Shown here piece after piece: positions 43,199-51,114 of a DNA stretch of 64,000 nt (positions are counted from its first letter, which is position 1; each line of letters begins with the position of its first letter). A program made the position numbers and the translations under genes. The notes below the pieces were generated by a model. It saw only the letters and a list, made by a program, of their open reading frames with translations, was not told the origin of the DNA and searched no databases. Source of the stretch: Rhodoplanes sp. (GTDB lineage Bacteria; Pseudomonadota; Alphaproteobacteria; Rhizobiales; Xanthobacteraceae); the NCBI RefSeq assembly GCF_013377085.1, contig NZ_JACAAX010000004.1, positions 62,001 through 126,000 of the forward strand, given 5' to 3'.

Positions 43199-44134
43199 TC
43201 AGGCTGTCTTCGCGGCGGGGGCGTTGTCGCCGAGGCCGGCGAGCCGGGTGGCATTGGTCGAGACCATGCGGCGGACCTCGTCGGGCGTGTAGCCGAGCGA
43301 CAGGCAGAGCTTGATGATCTGCCGGAAGCCCTCGACCGGCGAGGGGCAGTTGGTCTGGCCGAGATCCGAGCCGAAGAAGGTGTTGTCGACGCCGGCCGTG
43401 TCGATCCACTCCTTCAGTTGCTCGGGCGTGTACACCTTGAAGCGGCAGTCGATATAGAGGCAGGCCGAGTGCTCGATCATGACGCCGAGATCGAGCAGGC
43501 GCTTGATGTCCTTCGGTGCCGCGCCGACCGTGTAGGGCGGGTGATTGACCAGGAGCCGCTTGCAGCCGCGGCGCTTCGCCTCCTCGAACAGCACCCACGC
43601 CTCGCTGATGTGGAGATGGCCGCAGGACAGCACCGCGTCGTGCTGCGCGACGAGATCCAGGATGGGCTTCACCTCGTCCTTCAGCTCGCCGTGCTCGTCG
43701 ACGGCCGAGAGCGCCGTCGGCCGCCGCATCTCGGACTTCGCCACCAGAAGCTTCTTGTTGTGGCCCTCGCGGATGTGGTTCGCGGCCGAGACGGTCGGCA
43801 TCCACACGATCTTGGTGCCGAGCTTGAGGGCGTGCTCCACCGCGTAGGCGTTGAAGCCGCCGAGCGCGTTGTTGAGCACGATGCCGCCGAGCGGCTCGGC
43901 GCCGCCCTTGCTGCGGGCGCGCAGCATCTCGGCGATCGGTGCCGTCGGATAATAGTGGTCCTTGAACAGCACGGCCCGCATGCCGGCGCTCGACGCCTGC
44001 TCCAGGGCGTCGATATGATCGACCAGACGCGCCATCACGGACGGGCCGCTGTGGACATGGAGGTCGACGGCGCCTTTCAGCAGATCGTCGACCAGCGTCT
44101 CGGAGACCGGGGCTTTGGAGGGGGCGGCGGACAT
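43199..44134 (-). CDS. DUF6282-type amidohydrolase-fold protein
   Basis: 311-residue protein with an amidohydrolase-like TIM barrel. The N-terminal metal motif is VDLHVHSGP near residue 25-33. Further histidines and acids appear in LFKDHYYP near 57, LSCGHLHISE near 170, VNHPPYTVG near 198, IEHSACLYID near 222 and FFGSDLGQ near 255. This matches the DUF6282 group of predicted hydrolases, whose substrates are unknown. First gene of the leftward operon, 14 bases before the aldolase. A hydrolase or decarboxylase role on an aromatic- or lactone-type acid is plausible. Confidence 0.82.
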   Translation of the reverse strand: MSAAPSKAPVSETLVDDLLKGAVDLHVHSGPSVMARLVDHIDALEQASSAGMRAVLFKDHYYPTAPIAEMLRARSKGGAEPLGGIVLNNALGGFNAYAVEHALKLGTKIVWMPTVSAANHIREGHNKKLLVAKSEMRRPTALSAVDEHGELKDEVKPILDLVAQHDAVLSCGHLHISEAWVLFEEAKRRGCKRLLVNHPPYTVGAAPKDIKRLLDLGVMIEHSACLYIDCRFKVYTPEQLKEWIDTAGVDNTFFGSDLGQTNCPSPVEGFRQIIKLCLSLGYTPDEVRRMVSTNATRLAGLGDNAPAAKTA

Positions 44135-44237
44135 CGAAGTTCCTTTCTGACGGCGCGATCAGCGTGTGCGCTGCAGCACATGGCGTGAGAAGGAGACTAC
44201 GAGAAACGCCGCATCTATCGCGCACCAATCGCGGTCA

Positions 44238-44252
44238 TTTCGCATCGTGAAA
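44238..44252. promoter_or_regulatory. candidate IclR-type operator
   Basis: TTTCGCATCGTGAAA is an imperfect palindrome in the 233-base divergent gap between the DUF6282 gene and the Bug-type binding protein gene. It resembles the AT-flanked palindromes used by IclR-family regulators, two of which are encoded in this region. The gap otherwise holds no gene; a C-run lies at 44325-44330. Confidence 0.4.
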
Positions 44253-44367
44253 CGCATGGAGAAACCGATCGCAGCGCCCGCGTTCTCGGCTAGCTTCGCC
44301 TCGATCGACGCCGGCCCCCCGCCCCCCCCCGCGGGCCGCGGCGTAAACCGTCCGGGAGAACCGCACC

Positions 44368-45357
44368 ATGCCGAACCGAGTGTCACGCCGTCTCGCGCTC
44401 GCGGCGGTCGTCTGTGCCCTCACGGCGCCCATGCTCGTGCCGACGCCCGTCGCAGCCCAAGGCTGGCCCACCCGGCCCGTCACGCTGGTGGTGCCGTTCC
44501 CGGCCGGCGGCAACACCGACATCCTGGCGCGCGCCGTGGCGGCGGCGCTGAGCGACGGCCTCGGCAAGCAGTTCATCGTCGACAACCGAGCCGGCGCGGG
44601 CGGCAATATCGGCGGCCTCGCGGTCGCCAAGGCGCAGCCGGACGGCTACACGCTGCTGTTCTCGACGCCCGGTCCGGTGGCACAGAACCGGCTGATGTAC
44701 AAGTCGATGCCGTACGATCCCGATCGCGACCTGCTGCCGATCGTGCTGATCGCCAACTCGCCGCTGATCGTCACGGCGAAGAAGGATGCCCCCTTCCAGA
44801 CGCTGGCCGAGCTGATCGGGGCCGCCAAGGCGGCCCCCGGCAAGATCAATGCCGGGATCCCGGGGCAGGGCACGCTCGGCCACATCACGTCGGAGCTTCT
44901 GCAGGCGAGCGCCAAGGTGCAGTTCACCAACGTGCCCTATCGCGGCACCTCGCCGATCGTCACGGATCTGCTCGGTGGCCAGATCGATGTCGCCATGGAC
45001 TTCATGTCGAGCTACGTGCCGCTGGTGACCGGGGGCACCATCAAGGCGCTCGCCATCACGGGCGCGAAGCGCAGCGCTTTGCTGCCCGATGTGCCGACCG
45101 TGATCGAGACCGGCGTCGCCAATTTCGAGGCCTCCGCCTGGTACTCTCTGCTGGCCCCGGCCGGCACGCCTGCCGAGGTGGTGCAGAAGGTCAACAGCGT
45201 GGTCAACGCCTGGCTGAAGACCGACAAGGCCAAGGAGGTGCTCGCCTCCATGTCGATGGAGCCGAACGGCGGCACGCCCGACGAGCTCAAGGCCTATATC
45301 GCCTCCGAGGTCGCCAAGTGGGGCCCGGTCATCAAGGGCGCCAACATCCAGTTCTGA
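44368..45357 (+). CDS. Bug/TctC-type tripartite tricarboxylate transporter binding protein
   Basis: 329-residue periplasmic binding protein with a signal peptide (ending about VAAQ). Family marks are WPTRPVTLVVPFPAGGNTDILARAVA near 33-58, QFIVDNRAGAGGNIGG near 70-85, DGYTLLFSTPG near 92, and GTLGHITSELLQ near 166. Such proteins capture carboxylates, from citrate to aromatic and amino acids, for TctAB membrane subunits or act as sensors. No tctA/tctB is in the window. Divergent from the DUF6282-aldolase operon, so it probably binds that pathway's substrate. Confidence 0.92.
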   Translation: MPNRVSRRLALAAVVCALTAPMLVPTPVAAQGWPTRPVTLVVPFPAGGNTDILARAVAAALSDGLGKQFIVDNRAGAGGNIGGLAVAKAQPDGYTLLFSTPGPVAQNRLMYKSMPYDPDRDLLPIVLIANSPLIVTAKKDAPFQTLAELIGAAKAAPGKINAGIPGQGTLGHITSELLQASAKVQFTNVPYRGTSPIVTDLLGGQIDVAMDFMSSYVPLVTGGTIKALAITGAKRSALLPDVPTVIETGVANFEASAWYSLLAPAGTPAEVVQKVNSVVNAWLKTDKAKEVLASMSMEPNGGTPDELKAYIASEVAKWGPVIKGANIQF

Positions 45358-45436
45358 CCTCGGCGTTCCCCTCTGCCGAGAACCGTCGCGGCCGCGCGCG
45401 GGTTTCGAGCCCGTTCCCGCCCGGGGCCACGACGAG

Positions 45437-45476
45437 ACGAGCACGCCGGCCGCATGTCGCGGGCCGGCGTGCTCGT
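45437..45476 (+). terminator. long stem-loop after the Bug protein gene
   Basis: ACGAGCACGCCGGCC pairs with GGCCGGCGTGCTCGT over 15 bases with a 10-base loop, 79 bases past the stop. No T-run follows, so it may end transcription only with help or stabilise the 3' end. Confidence 0.45.
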
Positions 45477-45671
45477 GATGTCTCGACGTTCGCTTCGGCG
45501 TCGAGGACGCGGGGGTCGTCGTCCGCGCAGGCGGACGATCCAGTATCCCCGGTCTCGGCCGACTATCGAGAGGCTATTCCGGGGTCCTGCTTTCGCGCTA
45601 TGGGATGCACAGAGAACTCGTTATTTTGCGAAGATGCGGTGGTCCGGCAAAGCGCACGCCTGAGCCGACGT

Positions 45672-45766
45672 CGTCATCGCCGGGCTTGACCCGGCGATCC
45701 ATCATTCTGCGAAAAAAGCGTTTTTGCGAAACTCGAGGGATGCGCGGGTCAAGCCCGCGCATGACG
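45672..45766. repeat. RIME-like palindromic repeat, copy 5 (reversed)
   Basis: Left CGCCGGGCTTGACCCGGCG, right GCGCGGGTCAAGCCCGCGC, AT-rich centre. It is a reversed copy relative to those at 30051, 31639 and 33640. It lies between the convergent Bug gene and the dehydratase beta gene. Confidence 0.8.
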
Positions 45767-45840
45767 GCTCTCATGCGAAAGGCGCGATGTGTGCATCCCG
45801 TAGCGCTTGCGCGGGACGACGCGACAAGCCTGCTCCCGCT

Positions 45841-46485
45841 TCACCCCACGCTGCGCCCGGCCTTCAGCCGCGCCAGGATGTCGGGCCGCTTCGCCTCGGC
45901 GGTGCGCAAAAGATCGTCGTAGAGGCTGCGGCCGTGGGCATCGATCCCGACCGTCAGCGGGCCGAAGCCGGACAGGCGTATGCGGGTGAGCCGGAACTGC
46001 ATGATCAGGTCGTCCCAGGCCGTCTCGACGATTTCGGCGACGCCGTCGGAGAGCAGCGGCGAGGCGCCGCCGATCATCGAGAAATAGACGCAGCCGACCT
46101 CCTGCATGGCGCGGGCGCATTCCATGTCGAGGCCGCCTTTGCCGGCGGTCGCGCACAGGCCGAATTTTCGGATGACGGTCGGCAGAAACGGATTGAAGCG
46201 CGTCGAGGTGGTCGGGTTGGCGTAGAGCGGCTCGGCGCCGCCGGCCGTCTCGCGGCTGCAGATCGACAGATGGAAGAACGCCGCCCCGCCGAGATCGAAC
46301 GGCAGCGGCTTGCCCGCCTCGATATGCGCCATGATGCGCTGATGGGTCGGCATGCCGATGGTGACGATCGCCTCGCCGTCGAGCCGGACGACATCGCCGA
46401 GCGCGAGGTTTCTGGCGTCGCTGCGCGACAGCGGCAGCGCCAGGCGGGGCAGGTCCATTTCGGCGTCTGTCATGGCGGTGCTCAT
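45841..46485 (-). CDS. class I fumarase / tartrate dehydratase beta subunit
   Basis: 214-residue beta (C-terminal) component of a two-subunit Fe-S hydro-lyase. Family blocks are LGDVVRLDGEAIVTIGMPTHQRIM near 29-52, HLSICSRE near 73, NPTTSTRFNPFLPTVIRKFGL near 90-110, and ATAGKGGLDMECARAMQEVGCVYFSMIGGAS near 113-143. Its ATG overlaps the alpha stop (ATGA), so translation is coupled. Family members dehydrate fumarate/malate, L-tartrate or related acids; the subunit split fits TtdAB-type or archaeal-type fumarases. Substrate undecided. Confidence 0.88.
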   Translation of the reverse strand: MSTAMTDAEMDLPRLALPLSRSDARNLALGDVVRLDGEAIVTIGMPTHQRIMAHIEAGKPLPFDLGGAAFFHLSICSRETAGGAEPLYANPTTSTRFNPFLPTVIRKFGLCATAGKGGLDMECARAMQEVGCVYFSMIGGASPLLSDGVAEIVETAWDDLIMQFRLTRIRLSGFGPLTVGIDAHGRSLYDDLLRTAEAKRPDILARLKAGRSVG

Positions 46486-47351
46486 TCGCAGCGGACGATC
46501 TCGCCCGAATTGTACAGGCGGGCGCGGGTGCGGCGGTTGATCCAGCAGTTGAAGCAGACGGCGACCGGCGTGTAGCCGTGGCCGCTCGCATAGTCGATGT
46601 GGACGCCGAGCGCCGTGGTGTCGCCGCCCGTTCCCATCGGCCCGAAGCCGGTCTGGTTGACGGCGTCGAGCAGCCGGCGCTCCATGTCGGCCAGGATCGG
46701 CTCGGGGTTCGTTTGGCCGAACGGTCGCAGCGTCGCCTTGGAGGCGAGCTTCGCGGCGACATCGAAGGTGCCGCCGATGCCGACGCCGACCACGATGGGC
46801 GGGCAGGCCTGCGAGCCGGCCTTGATGACGCAGTCGAGGATGTGAGCCTCGATGGTGTCGAGGCTCGGCGACACGAACGTCTCGATCGTCGCCCAGCGCC
46901 CGGTGCCGAGCGCCTTCGGCGAGCAGACGACCTCGACATAGTCGGCGCCGCTCACCATGTCCCAGGTGACCAGCGGCATGTCCTTGCCGCGAAAGCTGCG
47001 CGCGTTGGTCAGCGGATTGGTGACGAATTTCAAGAGCGGCGGATCGGCGGTCTCGCACAGATGGGCGAAGCCGTCGACGATCGCCTGCTTGATGTCACCC
47101 TCGATCCGCGCCGCGGTGCCGATCCGAACGTCGTAGCTCGGCACGCCGGCGTCGGTGCAGAGATATTTGTTGCTGCGCTGCGCCGTCTCGGCGGCGGCCA
47201 GCATGAAGCGCAGCACCTTTCTGGCGGACTCGACCGTCTCGGTCGCGCCGGCGGCCCGCAGCGCCGCGACGGCGTCGTCCGGCACGGTGCGCAGCGACCA
47301 GGCATACAGGTCGGCCGTGACGGTCTTCATCGCATCGTAGGTGATGGCCAC
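46482..47351 (-). CDS. class I fumarase / tartrate dehydratase alpha subunit
   Basis: 289-residue alpha subunit carrying the [4Fe-4S] site. Cluster cysteines are C65 (YLCTDAG, usually VCQDTG in fumarase), C183 (ACPPIVVGVGIGG) and C269 in the FNCWINRR block, with NPLTNARSF near 112. It is followed by the beta subunit in a 4-base overlap. The altered CTDAG motif argues for a specialised substrate rather than housekeeping fumarase. Together with the ACS transporter upstream it suggests hydroxy-dicarboxylate use. Confidence 0.88.
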   Translation of the reverse strand: MAITYDAMKTVTADLYAWSLRTVPDDAVAALRAAGATETVESARKVLRFMLAAAETAQRSNKYLCTDAGVPSYDVRIGTAARIEGDIKQAIVDGFAHLCETADPPLLKFVTNPLTNARSFRGKDMPLVTWDMVSGADYVEVVCSPKALGTGRWATIETFVSPSLDTIEAHILDCVIKAGSQACPPIVVGVGIGGTFDVAAKLASKATLRPFGQTNPEPILADMERRLLDAVNQTGFGPMGTGGDTTALGVHIDYASGHGYTPVAVCFNCWINRRTRARLYNSGEIVRCE

Positions 47352-47803
47352 GCGGCGTCGTCCTTCGCTGTCGGGTCGGTGACCGGTGTGTCGGCCGCCG
47401 TCGTGCCGGAACCCGCATGGTAGTGCGGAGTCGGTCCCAGCGGGCCGGTTTGATGGCGCGTTTCGAGATGCGAAATTGCGGCGAAGCCCGTCGGCCCCGG
47501 GCGCCGTCGCCGGCGGCCGCGACGCCGCGGCGCAGAGTTGTGCCCAAAGTTTTATGTCTCAAAATACGATAAAAAATATTGCAATTCGACATACGTGAGA
47601 ATGCTGACCGGGTCCAGCCGACCGCGGTCGACCGGGTGCCGACAATCGGTCGCGTCCAGGTCTCCGCAGGTCCCGAAATCAACGTGGAACAGAGAGTTTA
47701 GCACAGCTTGATGCGACGAAGTCGCGCCGTGCCCCGTGGGACTGCTCACTGTCGGAACGGATGCAGGCCAGGCTTCAGGTGAACGAGAGCGCGCCACGGC
47801 GGC

Positions 47804-47832
47804 TTGACTGAATCCGAAAAGCAGACCTAGAT
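47804..47832 (+). promoter_or_regulatory. candidate sigma-70 promoter of the ACS transporter gene
   Basis: TTGACT (47804-47809), a spacer of exactly 17 bases and CTAGAT (47827-47832). It would give a leader of about 290 bases before the ATG at 48133. Confidence 0.5.
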
Positions 47833-47857
47833 GTCTCACATAACAAAAAAACGTCTC

Positions 47858-47869
47858 GTATCGCGATAC
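47858..47869. promoter_or_regulatory. palindromic operator candidate downstream of the promoter
   Basis: GTATCGCGATAC is a perfect 12-bp palindrome about 20-30 bases after the expected transcription start, where a bound repressor would block elongation. The IclR-type regulator encoded at 49622 is the natural candidate. Confidence 0.45.
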
Positions 47870-48132
47870 AAATACCCGTGTCGTCGTGCTTCCGGGAGTG
47901 TCCCATGCGACTGTGCGCCTGACCGTCTTGATGCGCGCTTTCGAACGCCTCCTCGCGCCGCCCCCGTCGGCGCAGCCCGGACAGCGTCGGCAAGGATCGT
48001 CGCCGTGATGCTGCGCCTGTCGTCTTCGCGCCTGTGCCTGCGAGGCACTCCGCGAGGACGGTCGCAAGGCATTTCGGCCCCGTACCGTCGACCCGCATCA
48101 TCTGAACCGTGGACGAACTGGGGGAAGTCCGA

Positions 48133-49500
48133 ATGATCTACCTGCCACGATCGAATTTTCCGGCCGAGCACGAGGCCGAGTGGCGCGTCTACAACAAGAT
48201 CGCCGCCCGCCTTCTGCCGTTTCTGCTCGTGCTCTACGTGATCTCCTTCCTCGATCGCGTGAATGTCGGCTTCGCCAAGCTGCAGATGTCGGTCGACATC
48301 GGCCTCAGCGACGCGGCCTTCGGTTTCGGGGCCGGCGTTTTCTTCCTGGGATATTGCGTCTGCGAGATCCCGAGCAACCTCGCCCTCCAGCGCTTCGGCG
48401 CCAAGATCTGGATCGCCCGGATCATGATCGTCTGGGGCCTGATCTCGGCCGGGCTGATGTTCGTCACCAACGAGACGCAGTTCTATGTCCTGCGCTTCCT
48501 GCTCGGCATCTCGGAGGCCGGATTCTATCCCGGCATCATCCTGTATCTGACTTATTGGTTCCCGAGCCGGCTGCGCTCGCAGATCTGCGCGATCTTCTTT
48601 CTCGGCATCGCCTTCTCGGGCGTCATCGGCGGGCCGCTGTCGGGCTGGATCATGCACACCTTCAGCGGCGCCTACGGGCTGCACGGCTGGCAGTGGCTGT
48701 TCCTGCTGGAAGGCCTGCCGGCGACGCTGGGCGGCATCGTCGCCTTCTTCTATCTCGACGACGGGCCCGCCAAGGCGAAATGGCTCACCGACGGCGAGCG
48801 ACACATGGTCGTCGATGCGCTGATCGCCGAGGAGGCCAAGAAGAAGGCCGCCGGCTATGGCCATCGCTTCCTCGACGCGATCAAGGACATCAATGTCTGG
48901 CTGCTGGCGATCACCAACTTCTCGCTGCTGGGCGGCACCTACGGGCTGTCGTTCTGGCTGCCGCAGATCGTCAAGGATCTCGGCGTCAACAACCTGCTGT
49001 TCAACGGCCTGCTCACCGCCATTCCGTTCACCTGCGGCAGCATCGCCATGATCGTGGTGGGCAAGAGCTCCGATCGCCACGACGAGCGCAAGTGGCACAC
49101 CACGATCTGCGCCTTCGTGGGCGCCGCCGGACTCGTGCTCAGCGGCGTCTTCGGTCACAATCCCTATGTGTCGCTGTTCGGCCTGTCGGTCGCGGTCTCC
49201 GGTGCGCTCGCCGGTCTCGCGGTGATGTGGGCCCTGCCGGCCACCATCCTGACCGGCGCGGCCGCCGCGGCGGGCATCGCCCTGATGGCGACGATCGGCA
49301 ATCTCGGCGGCTACACCATGCCGTTCATCCTCGGCTGGGCCAGGCAGTTGACCCAGCAGGTCGAGTTCGGCCTCTACGCCATGGCGATGATGATGGTGAT
49401 CGGCGGCCTCGTGATGCTGGTCATCCCGAAGCTGCGGCGGCCGGTGGCCGTGTCGGCCCCCGTGCCGGCCGAGCCGAGCCCGGTAGCTTCGACGCTTTGA
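48133..49500 (+). CDS. ACS-family MFS anion transporter
   Basis: 455-residue twelve-helix transporter of the anion:cation symporter branch of the major facilitator superfamily (tartrate, phthalate and hexuronate carriers). Typical segments are LPFLLVLYVISFLDRVNVGFAKLQM near 32-56, FFLGYCVCEIPSNLALQRFGAKIWIARIMIVWGLIS near 77-112, and LRFLLGISEAGFYPGIILYLTYWFP near 122-146. ATG 48133 is preferred over GTG 48109 because GGGGGAAG stands 9 bases upstream. An IclR regulator follows, and the tartrate-dehydratase genes are divergent, so it probably imports their substrate. Confidence 0.92.
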   Translation: MIYLPRSNFPAEHEAEWRVYNKIAARLLPFLLVLYVISFLDRVNVGFAKLQMSVDIGLSDAAFGFGAGVFFLGYCVCEIPSNLALQRFGAKIWIARIMIVWGLISAGLMFVTNETQFYVLRFLLGISEAGFYPGIILYLTYWFPSRLRSQICAIFFLGIAFSGVIGGPLSGWIMHTFSGAYGLHGWQWLFLLEGLPATLGGIVAFFYLDDGPAKAKWLTDGERHMVVDALIAEEAKKKAAGYGHRFLDAIKDINVWLLAITNFSLLGGTYGLSFWLPQIVKDLGVNNLLFNGLLTAIPFTCGSIAMIVVGKSSDRHDERKWHTTICAFVGAAGLVLSGVFGHNPYVSLFGLSVAVSGALAGLAVMWALPATILTGAAAAAGIALMATIGNLGGYTMPFILGWARQLTQQVEFGLYAMAMMMVIGGLVMLVIPKLRRPVAVSAPVPAEPSPVASTL

Positions 49501-49543
49501 TTGTCATAGACTTCTCTGGACATTGAGACCGCATCGCGGTGGG

Positions 49544-49563
49544 GGCACGCCTTCGGGCGTGCC
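49544..49563 (+). terminator. stem-loop after the ACS transporter gene
   Basis: GGCACGCC-TTCG-GGCGTGCC has a stable UUCG tetraloop and lies 43 bases past the stop. There is no real T-run (TCTCGTC follows), so it may only reduce read-through into the IclR gene. Confidence 0.4.
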
Positions 49564-49621
49564 TCTCGTCGCAATGGGACGGCGTCGATCCGAGCACGCC
49601 CCCCGCCACGTCGAGAGTGCG

Positions 49622-50539
49622 ATGACGAACGAGACCGCGCCGCCGAGCCAAACCGGGATCGTCACCGGACAGAGGCGCGAGCGCGCGACAGCCACGGACA
49701 ACGACGACGTCGCGGTCCAGTCGGTCGGGACATCGTTTCGGATTCTGGACGAGCTCGCGGCCGCCGGCCGGCCGCTGCGCCTCACCGAGATCGCCAATGC
49801 GCTGCACGAGACCAAGGCGAAGGTCCACCGCCACCTGACGACGCTGCGCCAGATCGGCGCCGTCGAGCAGGACGGCGGCACCGAGCGCTATCGTCTGGGC
49901 TGGAAGCTTGTTCAGCTCGGCGAGTCGGTGGCCGAGCAGTTCAACCTGCGCGAGATCGCAGCGCCCTATCTCACCGCCATTCGCGACGAGACCCGGGAAA
50001 CCGCCCTGCTCGCCGTGCCGGTCGGCTGGGAGACGCAGGTGATCAGCGTCGCCGACAACATCTACGCCCGGGTCTTCATCTCCATCAAACCCGGCAATCG
50101 GCCGCTGCCCCATGCTGCGGCGCAGGGGCGGGTCGTGCTCGCCTTCTCGTCGCCCGATGTGGTCGAGCGCGCGCTCGTGCGCGATCTGTTCCGGCTCACC
50201 CCGCACACGATCGTCGACAGGGCGGTGCTGCGCGAACGTTTCGCGGCGATCCGCGAGCGGCTGTGGGACACCGCCGACTGCGAGATCATCGAGGGCGTCA
50301 ACACGCTCGCGGTGCCCATTCTGCGCGACGGCAACGAGCTCGCCGGGGTGTTCTCGATCGTCGGCCTCAGCAGCAAGATTCCCGGAGTGCCCGACCCGCA
50401 CCAGCTCGAGGTGCTGCACCGCCATGCCCGACTCCTCTCGGAATCGCTCAACGGCATGGCCTACCGCAAGCTGCTGCCTGGGGCCGACAACGAGCCGCAG
50501 CGCCGCCGGGGACGACCGCGCGAGTCCGGCCAGCCATAA
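49622..50539 (+). CDS. IclR family transcriptional regulator
   Basis: 305-residue IclR regulator. The winged helix runs about residues 35-95 (VGTSFRILDELAAAGRPLRLTEIANALHETKAKVHRHLTTL) and the effector domain about 110-285 (NLREIAAPYLTAIRDETRETALLAVP, AAAQGRVVLAF, GVNTLAVPILRD). A basic Arg-rich tail closes it. Start at ATG 49622. It sits 121 bases downstream of the ACS transporter and probably regulates that gene and the divergent dehydratase genes. It is a different paralogue from the IclR protein at 39660. Confidence 0.9.
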   Translation: MTNETAPPSQTGIVTGQRRERATATDNDDVAVQSVGTSFRILDELAAAGRPLRLTEIANALHETKAKVHRHLTTLRQIGAVEQDGGTERYRLGWKLVQLGESVAEQFNLREIAAPYLTAIRDETRETALLAVPVGWETQVISVADNIYARVFISIKPGNRPLPHAAAQGRVVLAFSSPDVVERALVRDLFRLTPHTIVDRAVLRERFAAIRERLWDTADCEIIEGVNTLAVPILRDGNELAGVFSIVGLSSKIPGVPDPHQLEVLHRHARLLSESLNGMAYRKLLPGADNEPQRRRGRPRESGQP

Positions 50540-51114
50540 AGACGCCGCGCCCCGCCGTGGCGGTCGTCATCGCGTCATACGTGATGGGCACCCTGTCTGG
50601 GTCTCCTGCCGGGCTGGTCTTCGCGCTCCCGGTCCGGAGGATTTTTCACGCGAAGCCGCGGGGCGCCGCCGGGTCCGATGCGACGTTTGGTCATCCGAAA
50701 TTGTCGGTCGCTCACCGGCGCGGTTCGTCCCGGATGCGGCGTTGCACTGCAGCAGGCCGCCCGTGCGGCCCGCATGGTCGGCCAGCCTCTACGTCAACCC
50801 TACGGTAAGATAAGGGGTTTCTCGCTCGGCACGGGGGGCTCGAGTAAGGTTGATGTAAGTCGCGTGCGCTAAGATGTAACTGTCTGGTTCCTCGACGAGG
50901 ACCGGCAGCATAGGGGGCTGCGTCATTCGGCGGCCGTTCTTCCCGCCTGTCGGATCGAACGTTCACTCGCCGTTCAGGCGATACCGGCGACATGGGAGCC
51001 GCAACGGTCTTGGGCGGCCGCTGCATGGCGTCGGGGTTCGTAAAAGAAACAAGAAGGCCGGAAGGCATGCACGGGAGGACGGTCGTGGGTGGGGCGAAAT
51101 CCGGAGTGCGGTCC
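50540..51114. other. 575-base intergenic region upstream of the RND genes
   Basis: No gene supported. It contains an interrupted inverted repeat, TACGTCAACC (50790-50799) and GGTTGATGTA (50848-50857), with one mismatch and 48 bases between. The AT-richer piece at 50790-50890 may hold the promoter for the efflux genes. No clear -35/-10 pair. Confidence 0.4.

Larger units (their letters stand above)
47352..48132. other. 781-base divergent regulatory region
   Basis: No gene is visible between the dehydratase alpha gene (leftward) and the ACS transporter gene (rightward). An AT-rich patch at 47548-47590 probably holds the leftward promoter, and the rightward promoter and palindrome are listed separately. 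TGTCTC recurs at 47555 and 47833, with a variant (CGTCTC) at 47852. Confidence 0.5.
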
